Positions 1 to 7,188 of a stretch of DNA of 51,862 nucleotides are shown here, in pieces. This DNA comes from Anaerolineaceae bacterium (GTDB lineage: Bacteria; Chloroflexota; Anaerolineae; Anaerolineales; Villigracilaceae), in the NCBI GenBank assembly GCA_009885525.1, contig VFKN01000100.1, forward strand, positions 1 to 51,862, in the 5' to 3' direction. The notes under the pieces were generated by a model that was given only the letters and a program-made list of their open reading frames with translations, ran no database searches and was not told the DNA's origin. Numbering within the stretch: the stretch's first letter is position 1; every line of letters starts with the position of its first letter. Both the position numbers and the translations under genes were made by a program.

Positions 1-18
1 ATTTGATGCGAATTTGCA

Positions 19-60
19 CCGTTTTCTATAATCTTGCCATCCCTTCGGGATTGAAAACGG
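19..60. repeat. CCCTTCGGG-type palindromic repeat, copy 1
   Basis: An 8-bp inverted pair (CCGTTTTC at 19-26, GAAAACGG at 53-60) encloses a 30-bp segment (24-53) containing the small palindrome ATCCCTTCGGGAT. The 30-bp segment recurs at 2791-2820 with three differences, so this is a dispersed repeat. No open reading frame or promoter is visible around it. Confidence 0.7.
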
Positions 61-197
61 CTTGAAGTAGAAGATCTAATCTTTGCTGGCTAATTTCCAA
101 TAACGTCTATTATACAACACGAGAGCTTTCCAAAAACTTTGATCGAGTTGAGGTTGGGGGATGTGGCAGGGGATTTGTGGGGGTGAAGGAAAGGATA

Positions 198-238
198 AAA
201 AAGCAGCGAATTCTTTTGTGAGAATTCGCTGCTTTTTT
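198..238. terminator. bidirectional intrinsic terminator
   Basis: A long perfect stem containing AGCAGCGAATTCT and its complement around a short loop is bordered by A-runs on the left and T-runs on the right, so it could terminate transcription on either strand. No gene in the window ends here. It probably serves a gene beyond the left edge, although nothing coding is seen in 1-197. Confidence 0.75.
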
Positions 239-269
239 ATTTTCTTCGAGTTGAAAACTTCATGTCGAG

Positions 270-362
270 ACCCTAAAGGTTTTCTGTGCGATCAGTCGTC
301 TTGATATGCAAGACTTCTTGTCAGACATGACGAAGGCCAACGAAAGAAACTTTTAGGGTTTT
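270..362. repeat. ACCCTAAAGG inverted-repeat element, copy 1 (93 bp)
   Basis: The ends ACCCTAAAGGTTTT (270-283) and AAACTTTTAGGGTTTT (347-362) are inverted relative to each other. The left end plus the adjoining TGTGCGAT matches the element at 35043-35102 closely (TGTACGAT there), so the two are copies of one family with different interiors. No coding potential is seen. The region 239-440 is otherwise featureless. Confidence 0.65.
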
Positions 363-440
363 ATGATTCGACCTGATTGATCTTCTACAAGTTGTTTAAT
401 TTTGTCAGGCGCAGGTATGATTTATCCCCCAATCGTTTTT

Positions 441-576
441 GTGTGCACGCAAAGGTTGTCACTAACCTATGCTCTAGCCGCCGTCCTCGGCGGCGTTTTG
501 TGAGGAAACCTTGCGCCGGGGACGGCGCAAGGAGCAACAGCAACCCTGCCTGGCCTGACATGTTTTGCGTGCACAC
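441..576 (+). mobile_element. miniature inverted-repeat element (MITE-like), copy 1
   Basis: A 136-bp element with perfect 13-bp terminal inverted repeats: GTGTGCACGCAAA at 441-453 and its complement at 564-576. A second inverted patch (TGTCA) lies just inside. It is flanked by an identical 8-bp duplication, TCGTTTTT, at 433-440 and 577-584. The interior holds a hairpin with 7-bp GC stem and TCCT loop (477-494), a weak hairpin around GAGGAAACC, and an 8-bp GC stem with GGGA loop (511-530). It encodes no protein; short open frames across it are by-products of its palindromes. It is related to 27914-28038 and 49788-49913. Confidence 0.88.
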
Positions 577-613
577 TCGTTTTTACCTGTGGGAGCGCTG
601 TGTCTCTACGGGT

Positions 614-619
614 TATAAT
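614..619 (+). promoter_or_regulatory. -10 box of nnr
   Basis: TATAAT lies 37 bp downstream of the miniature element and 35 bp before the nnr start codon. No clear -35 hexamer is visible; the region where it would be expected lies just after the element and its target duplication. Confidence 0.55.
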
Positions 620-654
620 CTTAGGTGACTGTCACTTCCCTAAAGGAGTCTATT

Positions 655-2202
655 ATGAAACTCGTAACCATCGCGCAAATGCGCGAGATCGAAAAAGAAG
701 CAGACGCAAGCGGCTTGTCATACGCCGAGATGATGGAAAACGCAGGTCGCGGACTCGCTGAGATCGTGGATGAAATCGCATTCGACAATGACTGGAATGA
801 AGTCCTCGGTCTTGTCGGTCCCGGCAACAATGGCGGCGACGCGCTCGTCGCGCTCACGCATCTCGCCGAAGCGGGCTGGCAGGCGCGCGCCTATATTCTC
901 AACCGCGAGAAGAAGGACAAACTCGTTGCGCGTCTGCTCAAAGCGGGCGGCGAGGTCACCTTTGCCGAGAGCGATACAAAATTCTCCAAACTTGCCACGC
1001 TGTTTGAATCCGCGCACGTCTTGTTGGATGGTCTGCTCGGTACAGGCATCAAACTCCCGCTTAAGGGCGAAGTCGCTGAAGTGCTCGATCAATCCATGTT
1101 CATCATGTCCGCGCTCGAAGAGCCGCCATTCGTCGTCGCCGTGGATTGTCCCTCCGGCGTCGATTGCGATTCGGGCCAAGCCGCGCTCGAATGTCTGCCC
1201 GCCGATCTCACCGTCACCATGGCAGCCGTCAAGCAGGGATTGTTGAAACTGCCCGCCTTTGAATTTGTGGGCGATCTCGCCCTCGTTGATATCGAGCTCC
1301 CCGATGACCTCTCCCTCTTTTATGATCTACCCAGCGAAGTCGCGGATTCTTATCTCGTTTCGGGTTTATTGCCCGACCGAGATTTAGACTCCCACAAAGG
1401 GACTTTCGGCACAGCGCTCATCGCCGCCGGTTCATTGAACTATACCGGCGCGGCACTTCTCGCGGGCAGCGCCGCCTATCGCGTCGGTGCAGGTCTCGTC
1501 ACGCTCGCCATCCCCGAACCGTTACACGCCGCGCTCGCCGGTCAAATCCCCGAAGCCACGTGGATTTTACTTCCGCATGAGTCAGGTTTTATTTCAGAAG
1601 ATGCCGCAGCCACTTTATTAAACTATGTCCATCGCGCCTCCGCATTTTTACTGGGACCCGGACTCGGTTTTAATATTTCAACCAAAAAATTCGTCGAAGA
1701 AGTTATTTCCAAGATCAAGATTCCCACAGTCATAGACGCGGATGGTTTACGTCACCTTGAGCAAATCCCCGACTGGCATAAAAAATTAAATAAGATGGCA
1801 ATCCTCACTCCGCATGTGGGTGAGATGGCAGTGCTGACGGGTTTATCTAAAAAAGAAATTCAAGCGAACAGAAATGAGATCGCCTGCAAATACGCCAGAG
1901 AATGGAGACACGTTGTTGTCCTCAAAGGCGCATTCACCGTCATCGCCGCGCCGGATGGCAAAATGACCGTCATCCCCGTAGCCACGTCCGCCCTTGCCCG
2001 CGCAGGCACAGGCGATGTGCTGGCTGGCTTGATCGTCGGTCTGCGCGCGCAAGGCCTCGACGCGTATGACGCCGCCATTGCAGGCGCATACATCCACGCG
2101 CAGGCAGGTCTGCTCGCCGCCGATGATCTCGGCTCGACAGCCTCCGTCATGGCTGGTGATGTGTTGGACGCGATTGCAGACATCATGAGCGAATTGGAAT
2201 AG
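655..2202 (+). CDS. nnr: bifunctional NAD(P)H-hydrate epimerase / ADP-dependent NAD(P)H-hydrate dehydratase
   Basis: Repairs hydrated NADH and NADPH. The N-terminal YjeF_N domain epimerises the R and S hydrates, and the C-terminal ribokinase-like domain dehydrates the S form using ADP. The start at 655 is chosen because AAAGGAG lies 7 bp upstream; an in-frame ATG at 625 has no such site. The 515-residue length is normal for the fused enzyme. The epimerase motif GPGNNGGDAL is at about residue 55, and the kinase-fold anion-hole motif AGTGDVLAG is at about 450. It appears monocistronic, with a miniature inverted-repeat element directly upstream of its promoter and a palindromic repeat just after its stop. 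Confidence 0.95.
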   Translation: MKLVTIAQMREIEKEADASGLSYAEMMENAGRGLAEIVDEIAFDNDWNEVLGLVGPGNNGGDALVALTHLAEAGWQARAYILNREKKDKLVARLLKAGGEVTFAESDTKFSKLATLFESAHVLLDGLLGTGIKLPLKGEVAEVLDQSMFIMSALEEPPFVVAVDCPSGVDCDSGQAALECLPADLTVTMAAVKQGLLKLPAFEFVGDLALVDIELPDDLSLFYDLPSEVADSYLVSGLLPDRDLDSHKGTFGTALIAAGSLNYTGAALLAGSAAYRVGAGLVTLAIPEPLHAALAGQIPEATWILLPHESGFISEDAAATLLNYVHRASAFLLGPGLGFNISTKKFVEEVISKIKIPTVIDADGLRHLEQIPDWHKKLNKMAILTPHVGEMAVLTGLSKKEIQANRNEIACKYAREWRHVVVLKGAFTVIAAPDGKMTVIPVATSALARAGTGDVLAGLIVGLRAQGLDAYDAAIAGAYIHAQAGLLAADDLGSTASVMAGDVLDAIADIMSELE

Positions 2203-2215
2203 CAACAACGGTTGC

Positions 2216-2280
2216 AAGTTACAGGTTGAAGGTTTAAGGTTTAAGGTTCAACCTGTAACTTTTGACCTTCAACCTTTTTC
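2216..2280. repeat. low-complexity inverted repeat after nnr, possible terminator
   Basis: AAGTTACAGGTTGAA (2216-2230) is exactly complementary to 2247-2261, with a 16-nt loop made of GGTTTAA units. A further TTGACCTTCAACC unit and TTTTTC follow. It could act as a factor-independent terminator for nnr. Its wording resembles the repeat inside the ALDH16 gene near 6300 (TTTGACCTTCGACC). Confidence 0.5.
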
Positions 2281-2286
2281 TCATGC

Positions 2287-2292
2287 TATAAT
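2287..2292 (+). promoter_or_regulatory. -10 box of the MNT gene
   Basis: TATAAT lies 16 nt before the start codon at 2309, which predicts a leader of only about ten nucleotides. No Shine-Dalgarno sequence is evident. Confidence 0.45.
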
Positions 2293-2308
2293 TTTCGTAG
2301 AGATAACC

Positions 2309-2635
2309 ATGCCTGCGAAGAAAACGATTCGTAAAAAACCCAAATTCATTATCCCCCGCAAGAAGATCGCCGCCTTTTGTGAGCATTGGGGCGTAACAGA
2401 GTTCTCGTTATTCGGCTCCGTCCTGCGCGACGATTTTCGTCCCAAAAGCGATATAGACGTAATGCTGGTGATTAAACCTGATGCGCCTATCGGGCTGTTT
2501 GAGTTGATTGAAATGCAACTGGAATTTGAAAAATTATTCAAGCGGAAAGTTGACTTGGTAGAAAAAGAAGGTATTCGTAATCCGTATCGCAGGAAAGAGA
2601 TATTAAGCACGGCAAAGGTCATTTATAATGAATAG
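2309..2635 (+). CDS. MNT-domain nucleotidyltransferase (MntA-like)
   Basis: A minimal nucleotidyltransferase of 108 residues. The GS-x-x-R motif is at 36-40, the paired acidic residues are in SDID (D48, D50), and the third metal ligand is likely D82 in VDL. The C-terminal ending RR-x-EIL-x-x-A-x-VIY is typical of MNT antitoxins, which in known systems AMPylate a partner HEPN RNase toxin. No HEPN gene follows. Only an overlapping ATG at 2629 opens a 13-codon frame that ends at the repeat cluster, so this is either a solo copy or the survivor of a broken pair. Positively charged N-terminus; cytoplasmic. Confidence 0.85.
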   Translation: MPAKKTIRKKPKFIIPRKKIAAFCEHWGVTEFSLFGSVLRDDFRPKSDIDVMLVIKPDAPIGLFELIEMQLEFEKLFKRKVDLVEKEGIRNPYRRKEILSTAKVIYNE

Positions 2636-2665
2636 CTCACCTTATAACTTACCTTACACAAAATT

Positions 2666-2822
2666 GTAATAACCCCGAAGGGGTGGAATTATTATAGATT
2701 GTAGATGGCATTTTTTTCAACCCCGAAGGGGTGTTATGCACTCACAAAATCTATACCATCCCTTCGGGATTAGAATTTATATTTACATCATTCTATAATC
2801 CTGTCATCCCTTTGGGATTGAT
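2666..2822. repeat. cluster of CCCTTCGGG palindromic repeats
   Basis: Four related units stand in a row: two reading CCCCGAAGGGG (near 2673 and 2722) and two reading ATCCC-TTYGGGAT in the opposite sense (near 2758 and 2806). The last one (2791-2820) matches 24-53 at 27 of 30 positions. AT-rich segments containing ATTATAGATT or its complement separate them. Nothing coding is seen between 2636 and 2886. Confidence 0.7.
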
Positions 2823-2886
2823 TTTTGCGTAACTTCAATGAAGAAATAATTCATCTTGCATCTACTTCAAAACATTAAGAGTATCC

Positions 2887-3150
2887 ATGACAACTTCATC
2901 AAATCACAAAGAGTTATTCCGCACCCCCACCACCAGGGATAAGCTAACGCTTTTCCAGTCCTTATACGATGCCCAAATGCTGGACGGCGATTTAAGTCTT
3001 GCATTGCTCAATCTCATTCATCGCGACCTGAGCGCCGACAAGGAAAATGACCGCTCCTTGTATAAGCACTATGCAGAGTATATCGAGGTATTGCGCTTTT
3101 ATATGATTGATGTGCTTCAATTGGTTGTGGAGGGGTGGAGAAAACGATAA
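2887..3150 (+). CDS. small helical protein of unknown function
   Basis: An 87-residue protein that I do not recognise. It is predicted to be mostly helical with alternating leucines (LFQSLYDAQ, LSLALLNLIHR) and an aromatic C-terminal part (YIEVLRFYMIDVLQLVVEGW). It is too short and lacks the R-x(4-6)-H motif expected for a HEPN toxin, so I do not pair it with the upstream MNT protein. The ribosome-binding site is weak. The clear terminator just after its stop supports it being a real gene. Confidence 0.55.
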   Translation: MTTSSNHKELFRTPTTRDKLTLFQSLYDAQMLDGDLSLALLNLIHRDLSADKENDRSLYKHYAEYIEVLRFYMIDVLQLVVEGWRKR

Positions 3151-3154
3151 GAAT

Positions 3155-3184
3155 AAAAGTCCATCAAATTGCTGATGGACTTTT
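3155..3184. terminator. bidirectional terminator
   Basis: AAAAGTCCATCA and TGATGGACTTTT form a 12-bp stem with a 6-nt loop between two convergent genes (stops at 3150 and 3194). A- and T-runs on the two sides fit termination of both. Confidence 0.85.
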
Positions 3185-3193
3185 TATTTATAC

Positions 3194-4597
3194 TCAAAGT
3201 GTCATAAGATTTGGCTGGTCTCTTACAACTTCAAATTTATTCCTTTGCCAATGGCTAATCCCACCTTCAACTTGAATTACATTATGAAAACCGCGCCGCT
3301 TCAAAACGGAGATCGCAATCATCGAACGGTTGCCGCTGGCGCATTGAATGGCTAACGGCTTATCAGTGGGGAAGGGTAAATTTTCCAGCGCGATACGCCC
3401 GCCCTCAAAATGGATCGCGCCCGCGATATGCCCCGCGTCCCATTCGGATTGGCGGCGAACATCCACGACTGTGACTTCACTCAGCCGTTTGTGCAGTTCT
3501 TTGACGTTCATGCTTTGAATCGTCTCGACCGGATAATTGCGCGCCCACGCATCTATGCCGCCATCCAGATAACCGATCATATCATCATAGCCAATGCGAA
3601 TAAGTTGCCGCGTCGCTTCATATCTCTGCTCGGCTGAATCACCGAGCAGGATGACTTTGCTCCCAAATGGAATCACCCAGCCTGCCCAAACAAGCAGCGG
3701 CGCTTCGAGCCTGATCCCATATGAGTTGGGAATATAGCCCGCGCTGAAGGGTTTCTGCTCGCGGATATCCAAAACCACCGCGCCGTCATCTATTAGCGAT
3801 TTAACTTCCGCCGCGCTGAACGGTTTCAACACCGGCACGCCGCCGAGAATCTTCCCGCCGCGTTTGTTGATGGCGCGCATATATTTATAGTAGGTGGGAT
3901 ACAACGGCAGGCCGGTCAGCGCGCGCTTGATAAATTCCTCTTCGCTTTGCGGCTGCGCCAATGCATTGGTCATGCGTTCGCGCCCAATGGTAGTGACGCG
4001 GTCATTTGAGGCGGGCGCAATGCAGAACGAGCCCGCGCCATGCGTCGGAAAAACATCCACGGCATCGGGCAGCTTCAATAGTTTGTCGTGAATGGTGTGA
4101 TAAAGATGACTCGCTAACGGAAGCGTGAGTTCTTCAGATAATAAATCTGTGCGTGCCGCGCCGCCCACAATCAATGCGCCGCCGCTGAATAATGCGCTGG
4201 GCGTTTTGCCATCCGCGCCGACGAGTAGAAATGAAATGTGTTCGGGGGTGTGCCCCGGCGTGGTCATCACGCGGATCTGGAACGCGCCTAAATCGATGAC
4301 CGAATCTTCGGTGAGCGGATGATGCTCAAATTCCACGTGCGCTTCCGCGCTTGCGCCGATCAGCGCGCCGGTTTGATTGGCGATCTCGCGATTGCCGGAG
4401 ACAAAATCCGCGTGCAGGTGCGTATCCAGTACATGTGTCAGTTGAATTCCGTTTTCGGCGGCAGCGGATAAATAACGATCCACGTCGCGCAGTGGGTCAA
4501 TCAAGATTCCTTTTTTTGTTTCGTGCGACCCGATCAAATACGCAGAGTTACCGAGGCCTGTATCCACAAATGGTTTAATAAAATAAGGGATGTCCAT
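3194..4597 (-). CDS. MBL-fold persulfide dioxygenase-like protein with two rhodanese domains
   Basis: A 467-residue sulfur-metabolism protein. Residues 1-250 are a metallo-beta-lactamase fold with the metal motif H60-L-H62-A-D64, H116 (PGHTPEH) and H186. The second-site histidine of hydrolytic MBL enzymes is F65, as expected for the mononuclear-iron persulfide dioxygenase branch. Rhodanese 1 (about 260-355) has D320 where the catalytic cysteine should be, so it is probably inactive. Rhodanese 2 (about 365-460) keeps the cysteine (C419 in QCASGNR). Expected role: oxidation of glutathione or protein persulfide and sulfane-sulfur transfer. A -10 box lies 6 nt before the start and no Shine-Dalgarno is visible, so the mRNA is probably leaderless. 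Confidence 0.88.
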   Translation of the reverse strand: MDIPYFIKPFVDTGLGNSAYLIGSHETKKGILIDPLRDVDRYLSAAAENGIQLTHVLDTHLHADFVSGNREIANQTGALIGASAEAHVEFEHHPLTEDSVIDLGAFQIRVMTTPGHTPEHISFLLVGADGKTPSALFSGGALIVGGAARTDLLSEELTLPLASHLYHTIHDKLLKLPDAVDVFPTHGAGSFCIAPASNDRVTTIGRERMTNALAQPQSEEEFIKRALTGLPLYPTYYKYMRAINKRGGKILGGVPVLKPFSAAEVKSLIDDGAVVLDIREQKPFSAGYIPNSYGIRLEAPLLVWAGWVIPFGSKVILLGDSAEQRYEATRQLIRIGYDDMIGYLDGGIDAWARNYPVETIQSMNVKELHKRLSEVTVVDVRRQSEWDAGHIAGAIHFEGGRIALENLPFPTDKPLAIQCASGNRSMIAISVLKRRGFHNVIQVEGGISHWQRNKFEVVRDQPNLMTL

Positions 4598-4603
4598 TTG
4601 GAA

Positions 4604-4609
4604 ATTATA
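4604..4609 (-). promoter_or_regulatory. -10 box directly before the MBL-rhodanese start (leaderless)
   Basis: On the minus strand TATAAT is followed by six nucleotides (TTCCAA) and then the ATG. Transcription would start at or beside the start codon. Confidence 0.65.
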
Positions 4610-4646
4610 TCATCGGGCATTGGCTGTATAATCATATTCAGTACTT

Positions 4647-4720
4647 CACGAAAAGACTTCGTAGTTGCGACTTTAGTCGCTTTTTAGCCGAACGACTGAA
4701 GTCGTTACTACGTTTTCGTG
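4647..4720. repeat. 74-bp near-perfect palindromic element
   Basis: CACGAAAA at 4647-4654 mirrors TTTTCGTG at 4713-4720, and the interior arms CGTAGTTGCGACTTTAGTCG and CGACTGAAGTCGTTACTACG pair with few mismatches around a short loop. It sits between divergent genes. It resembles REP-type elements in layout; no second copy was found in this window. Confidence 0.7.
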
Positions 4721-4761
4721 ATCTACTGATATTAGATAATAAAGGACAAGAGGAATGATTA

Positions 4762-7143
4762 ATGAAAGTATCAGAAATCTTAGACACGCTTTCCTATGGA
4801 CCTGCGCCCGAAGCCGCCAAGCCCGCACAGGATTGGCTTGCTGAGCATAACGGTAAATTTCGACTCTTCATCAACAATACGTGGCGCGAGCCATCCCCCA
4901 AAGAATATTTTGATTCTATAAATCCCGCGACCACGAAAAAAATCGCGGATATTGCGCAGGCTGGCAAAAAAGATGTGGATGACGCAGTCAAATCTGCGCG
5001 CGCGGCGTTTGCCTCGTGGAGTCAACTTTCTGGTCATGCGCGCGCGCGTTATTTATATGCGATTGCGCGGCAGATGCAGAAACATGCGCGCTTATTTGCA
5101 GTGCTGGAAACGCTCGACAACGGCAAGCCAATCCGCGAGACGCGCGATATTGACATCCCGCTGGTGGCGCGGCACTTTTATCATCACGCGGGCTGGGCGC
5201 AGATCATGTCCACCGAGCTGCGCGGATATGAATCCGTTGGCGTGGTCGGTCAAATCATCCCGTGGAATTTTCCGCTGCTGATGCTTTCGTGGAAGGTCGC
5301 ACCTGCGCTCGCGATGGGCAACACGGTTGTGTTGAAGCCCGCGGAATTTACATCGCTCACCGCTTTGTTGTTCGCGGAAATTTGTCAAAATATTTTGCCG
5401 CCCGGCGTGCTCAACATTATCACCGGCGATGGCAAAGTTGGCGCAATGATCGTCGATCATCCCGACGTGGATAAAATCGCATTCACCGGCTCCACTGAGG
5501 TTGGGCGCATCATTCGCAAGGCGACGGCTGGCACACCCAAAAAATTATCGCTCGAACTCGGCGGCAAATCTCCGTTCATTGTTTTTGACGACGCGGATTT
5601 GGATTCCGCCGTCGAGGGCGTCGTGGACGCGATCTGGTTTAATCAGGGGCAAGTCTGCTGCGCGGGTTCGCGTCTGCTGGTGCAGGAAGGTATCGCGGAA
5701 AAAATGTACGGCAAATTAAAAGCGCGTATGGAAAAACTTCGCGTGGGCGATCCGTTCGATAAATGTGTCGACATCGGCGCAATCGTCGCGCTCGTGCAAA
5801 TGGAACAGATTGACGCGCTCGTTCAAAAAGGAAAAGAAGAAGGCGCGGATTTGTGGCAGCCGAGTTGGTCTTGCCCCACCGAGGGATTTTTCTACCCGCC
5901 GACATTGTTCACCAACGTCGCACCTGCATCCACCATTGCACAGGATGAAATCTTCGGACCCGTGTTAGCAGCCATGACATTCCGCACGCCCGAAGAAGCG
6001 GTGAAACTTGCCAACAACACGCGCTTCGGACTCGCCGCGTCGGTCTGGAGCGAAGATATAAATCTCGCATTGGATATTGCCACGCAAATTAAAGCAGGCA
6101 CGATCTGGATCAACTCCACAAATCTATTCGATGCCGCGTCGGGTTTTGGCGGATACAGAGATTCTGGTTTTGGAAGAGAAGGCGGTAAGGAAGGTTTGTT
6201 TGAATATGTAAAAAAGTCGAAAGTTGAAAGTCGAAAGTCGGATAGCCTCAAAGTCAAAAAGGTAAAAATAAAATCTAACAACCTGCGACCTTTGACCTTT
6301 GACCTTCGACCTAACATTGACCGCACCGCAAAATTATTTATCAACGGCAAACAAGCCCGCCCTGATAACGGATATTCGATTGAAGTGCATGATGCAAATG
6401 GAAACTTGATTGGCGAAGTGGGGCAGGGCAGTCGCAAGGATATTCGCAATGCGGTTGAAGCTGCGCGCGGCGTTGCGGATAAATGGTCAAAGTCCACAGG
6501 TCACAACCGCGCGCAGATTTTATATTATCTCGCTGAAAATCTCGCCGTCCGCAGTGATGAATTTGCAAAGCGCATCACCCAGCAAACCGGCACAGATATT
6601 GAATCCGCGGCTCGCGAAGTTGAGCAATCCATCGAGGCTTTGTTCACCGCCGCAGCGTGGGCGGATAAATATGATGGCGCCGTGCATAATACGCCGCTCC
6701 GCAATGTGACGCTGGCTGTGCCCGAGTCAATCGGTGTGATGGGCATCCTTTTGCCCGACGACAAACCTTTGCTGGCGTTATGTCAAATGGCTGGCTCCGC
6801 GCTGGCGATGGGAAATGTGTTGGTCGTTGTGCCTTCTCCGCTTGCGCCTTTCAGCGCCACTGATTTTTATCAGCTGCTGGAAACATCCGATGTTCCCGCT
6901 GGAACGTTCAACATCATCACCGGCGCGCGCGATGAACTCGCGAAGACTTTATCCGAACATGATGACGTGGATGTGGTTTGGTACGCGGGCGCGACTGAAG
7001 GACAGAAGGCTGTGCAATTCGCTTCCTCATATAACATGAAGCAAACCTGGGTCATGTCCGCGAATGGCGACCTGCCCGAAATGGATGAGATTTTACGTCA
7101 CGCGACGCAGGTGAAAAATATCTGGGTTCCGTATGGGGGATGA
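4762..7143 (+). CDS. ALDH16-type aldehyde dehydrogenase with two ALDH domains
   Basis: A 793-residue double aldehyde dehydrogenase. Domain 1 (about 25-480) is complete: PWNFP at 167-171, general base E265 in LELGG, and the catalytic cysteine C299 in GQVCCAG. Domain 2 (about 520-793) matches only the coenzyme-binding half and lacks a catalytic cysteine region, as in bacterial ALDH16 proteins of about 780 residues where it is structural. The reaction is NAD(P)-dependent oxidation of an aldehyde; the substrate cannot be read from sequence. Residues about 483-518 (nt 6208-6314) form a Lys/Ser-rich linker encoded by a low-complexity inverted repeat. The start is supported by AGGACAAGAGGA upstream. 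Confidence 0.9.
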   Translation: MKVSEILDTLSYGPAPEAAKPAQDWLAEHNGKFRLFINNTWREPSPKEYFDSINPATTKKIADIAQAGKKDVDDAVKSARAAFASWSQLSGHARARYLYAIARQMQKHARLFAVLETLDNGKPIRETRDIDIPLVARHFYHHAGWAQIMSTELRGYESVGVVGQIIPWNFPLLMLSWKVAPALAMGNTVVLKPAEFTSLTALLFAEICQNILPPGVLNIITGDGKVGAMIVDHPDVDKIAFTGSTEVGRIIRKATAGTPKKLSLELGGKSPFIVFDDADLDSAVEGVVDAIWFNQGQVCCAGSRLLVQEGIAEKMYGKLKARMEKLRVGDPFDKCVDIGAIVALVQMEQIDALVQKGKEEGADLWQPSWSCPTEGFFYPPTLFTNVAPASTIAQDEIFGPVLAAMTFRTPEEAVKLANNTRFGLAASVWSEDINLALDIATQIKAGTIWINSTNLFDAASGFGGYRDSGFGREGGKEGLFEYVKKSKVESRKSDSLKVKKVKIKSNNLRPLTFDLRPNIDRTAKLFINGKQARPDNGYSIEVHDANGNLIGEVGQGSRKDIRNAVEAARGVADKWSKSTGHNRAQILYYLAENLAVRSDEFAKRITQQTGTDIESAAREVEQSIEALFTAAAWADKYDGAVHNTPLRNVTLAVPESIGVMGILLPDDKPLLALCQMAGSALAMGNVLVVVPSPLAPFSATDFYQLLETSDVPAGTFNIITGARDELAKTLSEHDDVDVVWYAGATEGQKAVQFASSYNMKQTWVMSANGDLPEMDEILRHATQVKNIWVPYGG
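6208..6314. repeat. low-complexity inverted repeat inside the ALDH16 coding sequence
   Basis: Units of GAAAGTCG/GAAAGTTG on the left half face units of TTTGACC/TTCGACC on the right half, forming an imperfect inverted repeat. It reads through in frame and encodes the linker between the two ALDH domains. Related wording occurs after nnr (2216-2280). Confidence 0.65.
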
Positions 7144-7188
7144 TAAATGAAAGCAGCTAAATCACATTTTCAAAAAGGAAAACAAACC

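Noticed and set aside
1..440. A partial gene entering from the left edge
   Set aside because: No open frame with coding character reaches the edge; only repeats and a terminator are seen.
385..576. Open reading frames on both strands across the first miniature element, with look-alike frames at 27811-28095 and 49729-50007
   Set aside because: The similar translations come from the repeated element itself and its palindromes. The frames have no ribosome-binding sites and start or stop in unrelated flanking DNA.
2666..2822. CRISPR array
   Set aside because: The repeated units are palindromes in alternating orientation with unequal spacing, and there are no cas genes in the window.
5892..6497. 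201-codon reverse frame opposite the ALDH16 gene
   Set aside because: It mirrors a strongly coding region on the plus strand and its product resembles no protein; a typical shadow frame.
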